Source: Pseudopyrenochaeta lycopersici (lineage: Eukaryota > Ascomycota > Dothideomycetes > Pleosporales > Pseudopyrenochaetaceae). Taken from it: 64,000 nucleotides of DNA. Each line of letters opens with the position of its first letter. Position 1 is the stretch's first letter. Under the pieces are notes generated by a model that was given only the letters and a program-made list of their open reading frames with translations, did no database searches and had not been told where the DNA came from. The stretch spans positions 1,612,001-1,676,000 of the forward strand of contig NHZP01000003.1 in the NCBI GenBank assembly GCA_003313425.1. The letters are read 5' to 3'. Below, piece after piece: positions 46,804 through 58,206 of the stretch. Both the position numbers and the translations under genes were made by a program.

Positions 46804-48092
46804 GATGATGGTTGAAGATGGATTTTTTGAAGTGAGCTTCTAGGACCGAGTTCCAGGTCAATTGAGGATCTTAGAGATGCAGGAAGCGTACTCTACAGCT
46901 TCTGCAGCTCCCCTGGTATTTATACCATCTCTCATGGTTCTTTCATGCCCAGCTTCCATCCACATGGGATCCTGCTCACGGTCAATTTACAATTTTCATG
47001 CCGCGCATAAGCCTGTCGACAACATTCGGTAGGAGCGTTGTCGATGACAGTGGCCATAGCTCCCGCAGCTACCCATAGCTTTCCCAGCCACAAGTTACGG
47101 AAGAATTCTCCAATGCAGTCATTCCGCGTATCACGATGTACGATATATGATGTTGAAGTCTTGGCAAAAGCATAGCCGGTGTATGCCAAGCAAACGCCTC
47201 AGCGGAACATCGTCGGTGGCATTTTCTCCACGAATCGTCCCCGGCTTCCACCCCTTGCACCTTTTGAAGTCTCCAACTCCTCCCCGCATGACGCACACTA
47301 CTTGCGGGGGTTCCTGCTTTTCATTTTCCCGGTGATCTGGGCACTGCGCCCGTGCCGCAGGGTCTTCTCCAAATCCCAGAGGCATTCCACGCGACCGCGG
47401 CCGTGTGGTGGTCTTTGCAACCGTTCACTCTCCACATTCGTGATTAGAATTAAGTTTTGTTTCGAATCACCAAGATCTCGGACTGTGGAAATTACTATAA
47501 ACAGGAACAATCTATCGGCGAGCATGGTTGCGGCCTTTCGGTGCTGGAGCCTGGGGCAGTTGAGAGTTGCTGTAAGTTCTAGAAGCCTTTGCTTGGCACG
47601 GTTAAGTTTTCTTGTTTCAATTGCACCACTGGTTACCTTGTCTTTGTTTTTCATATTCATTTCCGTCTTATGCTCCAGGTGGACATTACGAAGTGCCACA
47701 CCAGAAACCTCCAGACGGGATGTCATGCTCAACTCGTATTTCCAGTAGTTCACGACGATAATCAGGCGATTCTGAGGCTGCCGGAGATTTTGGCTTCTAA
47801 AGCACATACTCGAGATGAAAGGCAGGACAATTGATTTTCTCAAGTCTTTCATATTGCACAGTACTGCCTTACGATACACTGACACGCGTAGTAAAGACCG
47901 CATTGTATCTCGTTTGGCGCTTCAAGTTTTCGAGATGATAAATGCCCGAAAAAATGCGAAGCCAAAGCGCCGTGGTACCCTCCGGAAGACCAATTCCACT
48001 ACCAAATCGCTACAAGTTCAGGAATCCCAAACCTCCTAGAAGCGTCTCCTCTTTAAATTTGGTCGTTTAAAGACAAGACTTTGTGGCTCCGT
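46804..48092. other. Intergenic region, nothing else identified
   Basis: Besides the pectate lyase promoter, this 1.3-kb region holds two opposed open frames of about 190-200 codons (47179-47748 plus and 47298-47903 minus). Neither shows a domain, and they exclude each other. Confidence 0.4.
46917..46924 (-). promoter_or_regulatory. TATA box of the pectate lyase gene
   Basis: TATAAATA on the minus strand lies 114 bp upstream of the start codon within a near-palindrome GGTATAAATACC. Confidence 0.6.
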
Positions 48093-48858
48093 TCATTCAC
48101 GCAACACAATTGGTTCGTCAATGGTAGTTACTTGCTCCAGCAAAGATTCCAAAGACAAAGGATAGTTCGCTCTCCCTTGTTCTGTCTGATTCAGATAGTA
48201 GAGCAGGTCATTGCGGAAACCTGGATGTTTATCCCATATCGCATTCCATTCGCTCTCGTTGGAATCATCGTAGACGATAACCTTTTGCCTGTGCCAGTGC
48301 TTGACAGCAAAGGCCTTGTATAGTTTGTAAAGCGAAGATTTGGAAGTTGAATTCGAGCAACAGTACTCAATTGCACTTGGGGCCAATGGACGACATAGGC
48401 TCTGCAGCATCTATTGGGAAGTAGATGCCGTATAAAAGTCGCATTGCGAAGTTCTTAAATTCGGTGGCGTCTAGGTAATCGCCTAATACCCAAGCTTTCG
48501 CGCTTTCACGGACCTGGAGAGAATCACACGGCCCATTGAGGTCGTTGTACCGCTCGTAGTACATGAACTCGATGAAGAGTTTAAAGATACCTGGTTCGAA
48601 ATCTTCTAGTATGACCTTGTTCTCTTCGCTCTCTCTGAACGTACCAGGACGCACAGTGCGTTGAAAGTAGCCCGAATGATGCGACAGCAAGGCCTTGGGA
48701 AGGCCCCAAGAGGCTGTTTCGCCGGATGAAGAGATAATGACCACTTCCAACACCGGCCCATGCAGGCTGTGTGTCCTGGTTAACTCGCGCTCAGTTGTGG
48801 CGATATCAGCAACTGGAATTCCACACTCACAGTTCGATCGTTTGACTGCGATGAGCAT
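48093..48858 (-). pseudogene. BTB/POZ domain protein gene with a +1 frameshift
   Basis: Frame A (48858-48367) starts with a leader and enters a BTB fold: VVIISSSGETASWGLPKALL, HHSGYFQRTVRPGTF, then VILEDFEPGIFKLFIEFMYYERY. It stops at 48367. Frame B (to 48093) carries the natural continuation, beginning PSAIEYCCSN, a block that in fungal BTB proteins normally follows the BTB and helical part. The two frames meet at a run of four C (minus strand; GGGG at 48379-48382 on plus). One base too many there breaks the gene. It may be a real mutation in an accessory region or a sequencing error in a homopolymer. If intact, the product would be about 254 residues, possibly a cullin-3 type adaptor. No intron fits: the gap is too short. 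Confidence 0.75.
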
Positions 48859-49273
48859 TTGAGGGCGACATGATGAATTAATAACTAATTGTAAGTAAAT
48901 ATTTGGTATTAATACTGCTAAAATCTGCTAATTAATAGTCTGTAGTTTCGCGAGTTTATGATTAACCCATCCACGACACAACGGTGTATCGCTTCGACGG
49001 TTGAATTAAAGAAAATCGATCCGCGAAGTATGAGTGACAATGGTGCAAAGAGGTAGAAAATGAACTTAAGTACAGCATATTTGCATTCGATGAAATGGAT
49101 TGACACACATTCCAAAGGGAAAAACACCGGTCGAGAGGTGCCAAGTGTCTTGGCGCAAATCGAGTCAAACAAATGTGATGGGTCAGTGGCCAAAATCAAA
49201 CATTGGACAAATTGTTAGACCGTATTTTGCACTTCAAGCAGTAGCAATGGTTAAACCCGCATAAGATGATGCT
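48859..49273. other. A+T-rich spacer
   Basis: Strongly A+T-rich at 48870-48960. It separates the broken BTB gene from the SDR gene on the same strand. Nothing else is seen. Confidence 0.45.
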
Positions 49274-50419
49274 CTAATCGCGCGACCAGTCCTCACTCAT
49301 CGTAACCAAGCTCTCCTCCAATATATCCCACCCGTCACCCTTCACCCACTTCAGCACCTCTTCCGCCCTCTGGTTCGGCACTCTCATCAGATCAACACCC
49401 ATGTTCTCGATATTTTTGGGAAAACTTCGCTCTGGATAATGCTTGCGGAAGATCTCAAGCAACTGATTGAAGTTCCACGTCTCAGCAAAACCAAACAAGC
49501 GCTCGGAATTAACATCGCCATGAATCAAGGCAGACACGTGTAGCAGCGCAGTATCGATAGGTGAGATGAACCATTGAGGGTTGATTGCATCAGCGTGTTC
49601 CTTGAAATACTCACCGGTCCAAACTGCACGCCCCCAGGCGATAGTTGAGGGAAAGCCCTGGTGTTCTGGTACGAGGAGGCGACCGAAGTTAGCATTTGGC
49701 AGCTGCTTGTTGTCAACAATATTCATACTCCTACAATATTAATGGTGAATCCTACGATGGTATTGAATACGAATTCCGGCTTATTCTCTCTCACCCACCT
49801 CCACATCGCTTTTTCTGCTTCAGTCTTCATTGCGGAATAGATGTACAGCCCATGCTTAGCCGTATCCTTCTTCACGGCTTCGACTGCTTCCTCATTGTAG
49901 CTGTTCTCATCGATAGAGAACTTGACATTCGGTCTCGGAAACGTTGCAGCAAGGGACGATGAAGTGAACACGACACGTTTAACCGACGGTATTTTCGCGC
50001 AAGCTTTGAGGGCATTCAAACCACCGTTCACACTGATGGATATGGCGGATTTGGCATCGTCAAAGCCCCCAATTGGAGAAGCTACATGGACAAAGCCATC
50101 GACACCTGGATGTAAGCAAGGGTCAGCGTTGCGACACGGACGCATCAGATGACAGAATGGCAGAGGGAGCCTTGCCACCAACAACGCTATCATAGCATCC
50201 TTCAACAGTCATATCGGGTACCTCAACCAACTCAAACTTGACGTCTTCATACTTCTTGTCGAAGTACTCCGCTAACCACGTAGTCTTCTCAACATTTCTA
50301 ACCGCCCCTTTGACGTTGTACCCTCTCTTCAGAAACTGATCGACAATATGACTGCCAATCAAGCCATTCACGCCAGTCACAAAGATGGTAGCACCAGGCT
50401 GAACAACAATGGTAGGCAT
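49274..50419 (-). CDS. Extended short-chain dehydrogenase/reductase (aldehyde or flavonol reductase-like)
   Basis: The model is 339 residues in three exons: 50419-50179, 50105-49756 and 49702-49274. The NAD(P)-binding motif is TGVNGLIGSHI near residue 15 (GxxGxxG). A downstream Arg (GAVRNVEK) suggests NADPH. Then come HVASPI, RVVFTSSSLAA with the catalytic Ser region, and YIYSAMKTEAEKA, in which the active-site YxxxK reads YSAMK (Tyr at the start, Lys three residues later). The second splice (49703-49755; GTAGGA to AGCAG) joins NTI to LPNANFGRLL, a family block. The first intron (50106-50178) can use GTGGCA or a GC donor (GCAAGG) with the same acceptor; both keep frame. Relatives reduce aldehydes, ketones or dihydroflavonols in the cytosol. 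Confidence 0.88.
50106..50178 (-). other. Intron with ambiguous GT or GC donor
   Basis: The acceptor ATCCAG is clear. The donor is either GTGGCA (start 50178) or GCAAGG three bases later (50175). They differ by one Gly codon. Confidence 0.6.
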
Positions 50420-51242
50420 TGTGGATGGTGAATGTAAGCGAGAAGAAGGGGGCGGGGTTGATAGAGTAAGCAAAAAAGGGGGAAAACTCGAGTGTCGCAG
50501 AAGTACGAGAAAAGTTGGCAGTGTGTGTCACAAGATACGGTGAGATGGATCACAGATGGAGAGCAATGGAAGATGACGGGTGTGTGAGCAAGTCGATTAA
50601 ATAGTCGCAGGTAGGCGGCTATGAGAGTTGCACAGACTAACGGCTTTAGGCTAAGTGGGGTAGGAAAGACTGACACGCAGCGCTTGATGCAGCTTGGGCT
50701 GCCTGAAATTACCCTGCGCTTTGACTACGCTACTCAGGGCTCAGTGATGTTGAAGGCCTAGCCGCCCTACGTAAGGACGGCTCTGCCGGATATACAGAGC
50801 CTTTGCATGCACACCCACTCATTGTAACTTCTACGATGATGCAGAACACTAACATTCAGCGACCGTGGAAGCCTTTTTAGAGCCTCCTAGATGGGGTCTG
50901 ATGCAACCATAGAGAAGGCTCAAGGTGTAATTGTAATTGAACGAGTTCGTCACTTTCTGAGCCTAAAGTCTGACGTCATCTTGTTACGAAGCAGCCATGG
51001 TTGTGCCTACTTCGAATTGGAAGCCAGAATGAAAAGCAAATAAATGTACCGACAGTTGTAGGAACTATCAATTGGACTGAAATTCGTAGTGTGTAAATTC
51101 TTGAAGATAGCAACAGCGACTATATGGCATTAGCATTGCCCCTAAGGTCACTTCTGATAGACGAAATATCAACAATTAATGGATTCCGGATGGTATTGGG
51201 CAAGCTCTGACGGCAAGCTCTCTGCTGGAGGCTCTCGCTGCG
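50420..51242. other. Promoter side of the SDR gene and spacer
   Basis: CTATTTAA-like A+T-rich sequence near 50596-50604 is a candidate TATA element for the SDR gene. No other gene is seen in these 823 bp. Confidence 0.4.
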
Positions 51243-51828
51243 TTACCTCGGCCGGGAAGATCGTAAAGGATCAAAACGGCAATTCACGCAAAGATATCCC
51301 CTAATGTTATCCCAGACAACAGAGTCTTTGTAACGGATGTTGCTGGAACGGTCAGGAGCTAAGTATATACCAGCAGACCGCACAAGTTCTATCCAAGGGA
51401 AGGCTCCAACTTCAGCTACCTTGGTGGCAGCGACCTGCAGTGCAGAGTGTAATTTGTGTTGTGTGAAGTATATGTTCCAGTACGTTTGCTTGTCGAATGC
51501 AAATTTGTCTTTGTCTTTCAATTTTGCTTCTAAACCTAGCCTTGATATCTGACCAGAGCCGTGCGGGTTCATTTCCTTCACTAACATCCTCAATTACAAA
51601 GACACTTAGCTCTGGGAACAAACCCCCTGGAGGGTTTTCACCACTCATGATTGTCTCATAGTAAATGCGTGCGCGCCGGTGGTCCGATGGGTTTTCGACG
51701 TCTGTGCAGTAGTACAGCAGCTTGTGCAGAGTAAAAGCGCATTCAAGAACTGCTAGTATGAATTGTTTGACGCAGATAGGCTGACTGCCTAAGTTTTCAA
51801 TCTGGTGGTGGTGATGGCACTTTCTGGT
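51243..51828 (-). CDS. Unresolved gene or gene relic, at least two exons
   Basis: Two adjacent frames look coding. Downstream (51548-51243) reads KLKDKDKFAFDKQTYWNIYF and ends after a stretch with VVWDNIRGYLCVNC. Upstream (51828-51598) reads VKQFILAVLECAFTLHKLLY, then DHRRARIYYETIMSGENPPGG and so on, but its only ATG is at 51648. A 49-bp intron 51549-51597 (GTAATT to GGTCAG) joins them in phase 0; a 37-bp alternative (GTTAGT) also keeps frame. The upstream frame opens exactly at a TAG (51829-51831) that could be an acceptor, so a further exon is likely. A short candidate starts at 52010 (MQAIEHWIELHTK). I recognise no family. It may be a lineage-specific gene or decaying. Confidence 0.4.
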
Positions 51829-52275
51829 CTAAACGTACAGTGATGGGGACAACAGGAAACGTTCCGTGCACCGAAGCTGCTAGACTCTACGTGCGCCATT
51901 CAGCCACCTGGGTGAAATGGTGCTAGAAACAACACTAAACTGTTCTATCAATATAGCATATAAGTTGAAACTTTGGTATGAAGTTCGATCCAGTGTTCTA
52001 TAGCTTGCATATTTTTTTTAAGTGAGCTAAACACTTCCTTGATCCTCGGCCTCCGCCGTCTTTCACAACATTTCCTTCACACCTCTCATGAAATATGTAC
52101 ACACAACCTACAGAATCCGGTGCCTCCATCGGCTTAAAAGCCACATAGCATTAATGCCCATGATGGTAAAGCCGCTCTTATAGTTCGTTGTTGTGATGCT
52201 TACTATACAATTTAGACCGCCACTTACAGCTGAAGACCGCTGGAATCCTCATCTCGAACTGAGCCGTATCCATTG
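51829..52275. other. Spacer, possible first exon of the unresolved gene
   Basis: Apart from the ATG-led stretch at 52010-51948 on the minus strand, nothing is supported here. Poly-T occurs at 52012-52020. Confidence 0.35.
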
Positions 52276-53242
52276 CTAATGCGCACCGTGTGCCATGGCG
52301 GTCACGCCATCAAAAATTGAATTGACAACCCGCGCATCTCGGACCAAGTCTGCATCGATGATCGTAGCGAGTAGGTTTTTAAGAGCATCGTTCTTTGCGT
52401 CGTCGCCGTACAAATACAAGTGTCGGATTTGCTTTGGATCGATAGTGGGTGGAGGTTTGGCCAAAAGTTGTCTTAGAGTGTTTTTGAGTGCGTCTAATTG
52501 GTTGTCCTCTCCAATTCGTGGGCCTCCTACAGCGCCTTCAACTGGATCCACAATGCCATCATCGTCTATAGTATACAGACCAACGTTGAACCAGTGGACG
52601 CTGTAGTCTATTGTAAGAACAGTCCAAGGCTCTTCATCAAATTGAGGGAATGTGGGACCGCTATGGGCTCGCACTACATTTTTAGCGGCCAGGATAGTAG
52701 GCAATACTTGACGAAGGCCAAGAGCCTGAAGTGCTTCCTGAGCAACACTAACTATATGCCCTTCGAGGTAATCAAGGGTAAATGCAGCAAAGCAGATATT
52801 TGTACCAAGATATGATTCTACCGCTGTCTTAAGAGTCGCTAATAAGGCTTTAGTACTAGTAACATCTGCATTATAGCAGATATCTATATCTAGTTCGAAT
52901 GTGTAGGGCAGACCGTGTAGCTGAGAAAGCAATCGACAAAGGGTGCTATCCTCAGTATTTGCCAAAGTGGTGTTCTTCCTCATAAAAGCTTTATACGCAG
53001 GAGATCCTTGGACCTGGGCTATAGGGACAGATGTCCCGTCCTTCAAGTAAATTGCGACAGTACTGTTGACATGTTACGGAAGTGCTATTGAGGAAGAACA
53101 GAGCGACCTACCCATAATCGGGTGTCAACCCAAAGGCTACTCCAGGAACGCGAGGACGAGTTGGATACTGTGCCGCAACGCCAAGTGCGTTCAGTAGGTG
53201 TAATGCATATGACAGCATTAGCTTGGGAGTCCAGCGCGCCAT
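52276..53242 (-). CDS. Hsp70-like protein with degenerate nucleotide-binding motifs
   Basis: The model is 305 residues: exons 53242-53112 and 53062-52276. The intron 53063-53111 (49 bp) has GTAGGT and AACAG. Residues 1-24 look like a signal peptide or anchor (MARWTPKLMLSYALHLLNAL). Residues 30-55 imitate the first beta hairpin of an actin/Hsp70 ATPase: VPGVAFGLTPDYGTVAIYL then DGTSVPIA. Near 170-190, TVLTIDYSVHWFNVGLYTID takes the place of the second phosphate loop. In true Hsp70s these loops are DLGTT and DLGGGT; here both are altered. The C-terminus has VNSIFDGVTAMAHGAH, like the AVAxGAA end of the ATPase lobe. No substrate-binding domain is present, and it is about half the normal size of the ATPase domain. 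I infer a pseudo-ATPase that has lost chaperone function. Confidence 0.65.
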
Positions 53243-53692
53243 TTCGAGTGCTGATCGTACAGCTATACAGAATGCAAAGGATGGGTGGTTTAATTTCCTT
53301 CTGAACAAGCAACTGAGAAGATAGTGTGTACAAAATGAGTGAAACGTTTCGAGGATTCAACCAATGTCTGATGTGGGGAAGCCAGAACGATGTTCTTGTA
53401 ATCAGCTAGGCGCCCGCATCCATAAGCTTTCAAAGGCAGGGTCCGGCTTCGCTTCAACAACCTATCAGGCATTAGATGAAGTGGCGCAGTGCGAGGCTGA
53501 CTTGGTTCAGTTGAAACTTAGGCATGTTCATACAAAGTGCCAGCCTTCGGCGGTACGAATTATTGACCCGTCACAAAGGAGGTCGGGTTATAACCAGGAT
53601 GAATTAGGTATAGAACTCAATGGTGCAACTTCGCGTCGTGGGCGGAAAATTCAGTCTACTATGTATTGGTTTCGAATAGGATCCTGCTGAAG
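53243..53692. other. Spacer, nothing identified
   Basis: 450 bp upstream of the Hsp70-like gene and downstream of the oxidase gene. An earlier ATG at 53308 in the frame of the Hsp70-like exon would extend it by 22 residues. Confidence 0.4.
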
Positions 53693-55439
53693 TTATTTCG
53701 CCAGGCACATTCGTCCGTCATTCTCAACCCTCCAAGCCTCACTACCGACACCGAGCGTGGCGAAGAAAAAATTAGAAGGGTCGTATTTCTTCTTAATGCT
53801 CAACAGCTTGTCGTAATTTGAGCCCCAGAAAGTCGTCTGGAAATTCGGTTGACGAAAGTCAGCCTCATTGACGTATGAACCGCTGCCTGGAGTTGCACGC
53901 TCAATGAGAGGGATGATGACATCTGTCATTTTATTTTGTGTTTCAATTGCCTCAGACCATGGAGCAGTGAAGTTCCAGGGGAGTGTAAGAGTCGCATGCA
54001 CGATGGCACTTCGCCACGCTGGGTGAACTGAAGTCGTCTTTTCTGAACCGAAATTCTTCACATTCGTCCCCACACCAATCCACGTCACACCCTTCTCTAC
54101 AACGGCTTTCCATGTTTCGGTGATATTGCCGACTACGCTCCGCGGGATCAAACGAGCCCCATACTGCGCGATGCCTACTTGGATGTTACCAAGAGGGAGG
54201 GGACCGAAGTACTTATCGAAATGCTCGTAATACGTGCCAAACTCGCTGTACGTGACTGTGTAGTTGATACTTTTGGAGTCTAGTCTAGCAACAAAAGGAG
54301 CGAGGATGGCCTTGACCTCGCTTGCGGTCTTGTTGTAAGCGCTGAGCGGAGAAATTATGAAGAAGGAAGAGGTGAAGTAGTGGACCACCATGGTTCCAGC
54401 ATCGACCATTGCGGGCAACTCCTCGTGAAACGCTTGGATCGCGTTGTAAAAGGCATCCGGATTGTTGTTCGTGGTGAAGAAAGACAAAGAGGCGCCGCCA
54501 AAGACAGCATCCTTGTGTGACTTAACGGTCATGGACACCACCACGCCATACGTACTACCGCCGCCGCCCTTCAAGGCCCAATATAGGTCTGAATTCTCCT
54601 TTTCGTTTGCGTTCACCAGTTTTCCATTCGCCGTGACGACTTCCCAGCTCAATACGTTATCCACAGCGAGACCAAAACTGGTACTGATGGCAGAGTGGCC
54701 ACCTCCCTGGGCATAACCGCCGGCAATGCCGACCGTGGGACACTCGCCTCCGACAACAATCAGTCCTCTGTCTCGTGCAGCAGCCATGATCTCGAAGCCT
54801 TGAACGCCAGCGCCGAGCTTGAAGGCGGGGCCCTTGTATCCTGAGCTTGCATACGTCGGGATGTGAGTGATGCTCTTGAGGTGGTGCGTCCATATGGCTA
54901 GCGCACCCGCACCAGTAGAGCGGCCAAGGTAATCGTGACCAGTGTTGCGAATGACGAAGCGGATGTTCTTCGAGGTGGCGAATGCAATCGCTTGCTGCAC
55001 ATCAGCAGGTCCTGAAGCATCAACGGCATACCTGACGTAGTTGCCAAGTTCGCATGGGCGTTCTTTCGGCTGGAATGGGTCACAGCTCTGGTTTGCGAAA
55101 AAAGGTGCCATCACAGACGAGGAGGACTCAAAGCTGCTGATGTGTAAGTCCCACGTTTTCGATACCGGTGGACAGTGCATACTGGATCTTCTCGGCCTGC
55201 CATTGGCTCTTCAGACTCTCACAAGTAGCACTGTCGAAGGTCGAACCGTGACAAGGCGCCCCAAGTGGCAAAGTCGCTATTAGACGACCGCCTATGGTTC
55301 TGTTGAAGTTGCTCCAATCTGCCTGTGACGGCCAAGCCTTATCGCCTGGGAAGGTTTTACATTGAGGTGGATTAGGAGGAAGTGAACCAGCAACAATGGC
55401 GGCGCTAGAGAGAAGGGAGGCGAGGACGGTAGCTCGCAT
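53693..55439 (-). CDS. Secreted berberine-bridge-type FAD oxidase
   Basis: The model is 565 residues: exons 55439-55183 and 55133-53693. The intron 55134-55182 (49 bp) has GTATGC and AGCAG. A signal peptide covers about 1-18, and Cys-containing segments follow. The FAD domain shows RNTGHDYLGRSTG with His152 and GGECPTVGIAGGYAQGGGHS with Cys217. His and Cys at these places usually hold FAD by two covalent bonds, as in berberine bridge, glucooligosaccharide and related oxidases. The C-terminus has the BBE motif: YVNEADFRQPNF, then NYDKLLSIKKKYDPSNFF. Such enzymes oxidise sugars, alcohols or secondary metabolites with oxygen and release peroxide. The substrate is unknown. No biosynthetic core enzyme lies beside it, so a secondary-metabolite role is not supported by context. 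Confidence 0.92.
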
Positions 55440-57403
55440 CGTGGGTTTCGTTGACGGGATGATGTGCGGATCGCATAGATTCTTGAAAGAGTTCAGTCCA
55501 TTATATGAGAAATTGTAGAGGCTCTAGATCTATGCGTCTGGTAGAGGCTAGCATGAACGCCGGAGATCAGGTTTTGGGGGTCCAATGGGCCGTCCTATCA
55601 CTAGCGCCTCTTCCGACGGCTTGGAGATAACTAGTCATTCATTGAATACCCTAGAAAGTGCTGTACTTTTGGAGACAGTGTTTCTGGCAAATTTCAGTTA
55701 ATAGTCACGCTCTATGAATCACAAGTCCAGATAAACAAATGGCGCAGGTCAACGCTGTGTCTAGCTGTCCTACGAAGAGAATTTTTCGCGCCTGAGCCGA
55801 TCTACGTAAAGTGGTTTAGCACAGTCGGATCGGCTCACTCCAATAAGGTAGCCTAATATGTATCAAGTCAGGGGTGTAATTTGCTATCCGCAGAGAGGAG
55901 AAGGGCGCGAGCTAATGCGCCAATACCCTGTACGTACTCGGTGCTGACCCTATCCTGTAATAGTGCAGCAGTAGGGGTCCCCTGTTGCATTTTATGCTGC
56001 GCAAAACACTTCTTTGTAGTTGTGTTTACACGTAGAAAAGGTCTGTACAATAAAGAGAGTGATCGGTGTAATCGTTTTCGTTTTACCCGCTTGTTGTAAA
56101 GGCGCTGCAGGACAGTTGAATTGATGTTCTCTATTAGGGACAGGGGCCCCCTACCACCGCACTACTCCAGGGTCAGCACCGAGCATTAGTTGGCGGCAGA
56201 GGGTAATTGGTATCTATCTCCTATCCACTCCTTCCGAGCCATGGTTCAGCTCCGACTGTAAGGTCCGACAAATGTACGATCTATTTTGCACTCCTTCACC
56301 TTGGTTTAAGGTGTATTGGCTCCTATTGCTACTTCTGAGATCGTGCAGAAGTCTCTTATTCCTCGAAGATAATTGACATTTTCTTTTCAACGGTCCATAT
56401 CTGTCATCTCGAAACAGATGATGAGTCGGGTCACATATTCGATGCCGACACAGTCCTCTGGATACGGTTTCGGCGGCTTTACAAAGTGCACACCTGCGTC
56501 TTGATGTAGCCTCAATATTTGGCAGGTGCTTTCTCACGATGATTGTGATACCCACAGCACAGTTTAAACATAGTTAGACCATGGCAAGTTCGTAATATCT
56601 CTCCAAGAAAGACCCAACTTCACCACAAACATCGCCTGTTCCCAAACTGGACTTGCGGACTATCTACGGCTCCTTTTCGATAATTCATTGCCGCTTGCTT
56701 ATCTCCTTGTAGCAACTTGAGTATAGCGCTATAGGTTGGACATAATACCAACCGGATAATGTTGCCACGACCGAACTGCGCCATTCCCTATATCTCTAAA
56801 CATAAAGTCTTCGCTATCAACTCTCCAGGTGTGCGAAAGACTAGCATGGCGCGGAACTTCGCGGCCAACAAATTCGAAAAGGTTGAAGCCGACGTCAGCA
56901 TTGAGCCGTAAAAGACGCGTTAGAAGAACAGTGTTGGAGAGATCTCGTTACGAATCCTAGAGAACGGATGTAGGTGCGCGGGTCGAGCAGTTGAGTGATT
57001 CAGACGGTGCTGGGAGTTAGATGCAAACTTGGAATGAGCAAAGTTAGGCATGGTGGCGAAGCACTTTAACAACGCCATGTGCGTTAGGTTGAGCATCAAT
57101 AGAAGATTCTACATTCGAGGCCACCAGAGCCAGCAGGCAATATCCGCATTGGCAATAGAGTTGTCAGCTCGGACTATTACAAGTACTGTTTTGCACCGTG
57201 GCCGAGTTACAAGAAGAATATCGCAACTATTGATTGGGCATTGAGTAAAAGAAAATGGCTTAGTCAAGGCATTTATTGGATTGTGCCAAGAAACACCACT
57301 GAGTAGTCTATCTGAGCAGTCTCAGAGATCAAAGCAAAATCGCACCAGCCGCGAAGAGCCCGATACTGCATGGCTGATTCGTAGAACCGCCCATTATGCT
57401 GCT
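55440..57403. other. Gene-poor region with a foldback element
   Basis: This nearly 2-kb region is the promoter side of the oxidase gene plus the foldback repeat at 55936-56183. Open frames (for example 56214-56555 minus) lack support. No transposase is visible. Confidence 0.45.
55936..56183. repeat. Imperfect inverted repeat (foldback or MITE-like element)
   Basis: The left arm, about 55936-55985, reads CTCGGTGCTGACCC ... GTAGGGGTCCCCTGT. The right arm, about 56140-56183, reads ACAGGGGCCCCCTAC ... GGGTCAGCACCGAG. They pair over roughly 45 bases with a four-base gap and a few mismatches, several of them C/T. The arms enclose about 155 bp. No coding sequence or clear target-site duplication is seen. 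It could be a MITE, a foldback element, or two opposed pieces of an LTR. Confidence 0.6.
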
Positions 57404-58206
57404 TCAATTCTTTTCCACCCGCTTGATCTCCACTAAAGCCTTATCAATCAGATCCCTCAAACCTTGGTCCTGAACGCTCGTCGCTGCTTCTTCTAGGCTC
57501 TGCTTCCACCGTTGCCAACTGGTCAGCGTGAAGTTTTCTGTTTCTGGCACATTATTCCATAGCTTCTGCGCATCGTAAATAAACCAAAGGCACACCATAC
57601 GCAGAGCCACCTCCTTTTGCTCAGGGGATATATCGACGTCAAAAGCAATCGTTAGATGCATAAGTGCCCAGCTTTGATTGAGGTTGAGATCTGGATCTTG
57701 GCTACCAGCATCGAGTTGAGCCATGAATGCGATGATGTTTTCCCAATATTCGATTTGTCTTGGTTCAGGATTTGGAGCTGGTTATGTTAGCGATTTTTAC
57801 TTTTTGAGAAAAATGTGGTGCCTATGTACATACAAGGGATAGAATGCACCAAATCAGAAAACGTGTAGCCAAATGTAGGCAGTCCCTTCCAGACGACGCT
57901 GTCATCATGCTCTAGCACAGCGCCGGTCAATGGATTTAAAACTGTCTTTCGACGTAGTTCAAGGACGAAGGCTACGAGTTTGGACTGTTGATCTGGCACA
58001 GTCCGACCGGCTGCGCTTAAAACGCTGCCAGCGGTGTAGTAACAGTGATTGCCAAGTTCTCTGCCGTGTGTCTTGAGAGCTAGTGTGAGGTTGATAATTT
58101 GCTGAACAGCTTTCTCTGGCGTTACGTCCTTATCGTCAATAATCGAGTTCACGATACGGAGCTCATTTTTCCCTTCCTCCCCATTATCAACGTACGTGTC
58201 GGTCAT
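57404..58206 (-). CDS. DUF3632 family protein
   Basis: The model is 248 residues: exons 58206-57834 and 57777-57404. The intron 57778-57833 (56 bp) has GTATGT, CTAAC and ACCAG. The N-terminal half (VTPEKAVQQIINLTLALK, then DSVVWKGLPTFGYTFSDLVHS) and the second exon (IEYWENIIAFMAQLDAG, SWALMHLTIAFDVDI, RMVCLWFIYDAQKLW) match the fungal DUF3632 group: mostly helical, cytosolic, about 250-320 residues. The second exon has no good ATG at its junction, so splicing is needed. Function is unknown. Members are abundant in Dothideomycetes and often lie in accessory regions. A Met at 58227 would add seven residues. Confidence 0.78.

Noticed and set aside
47179..47903. Opposed open frames of about 190-200 codons
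   Set aside because: They overlap on opposite strands, and neither has a domain, signal or splice pattern.
53693..55439. Oxidase as part of a secondary-metabolite cluster
   Set aside because: No polyketide synthase, peptide synthetase, terpene synthase or P450 is present in the window.
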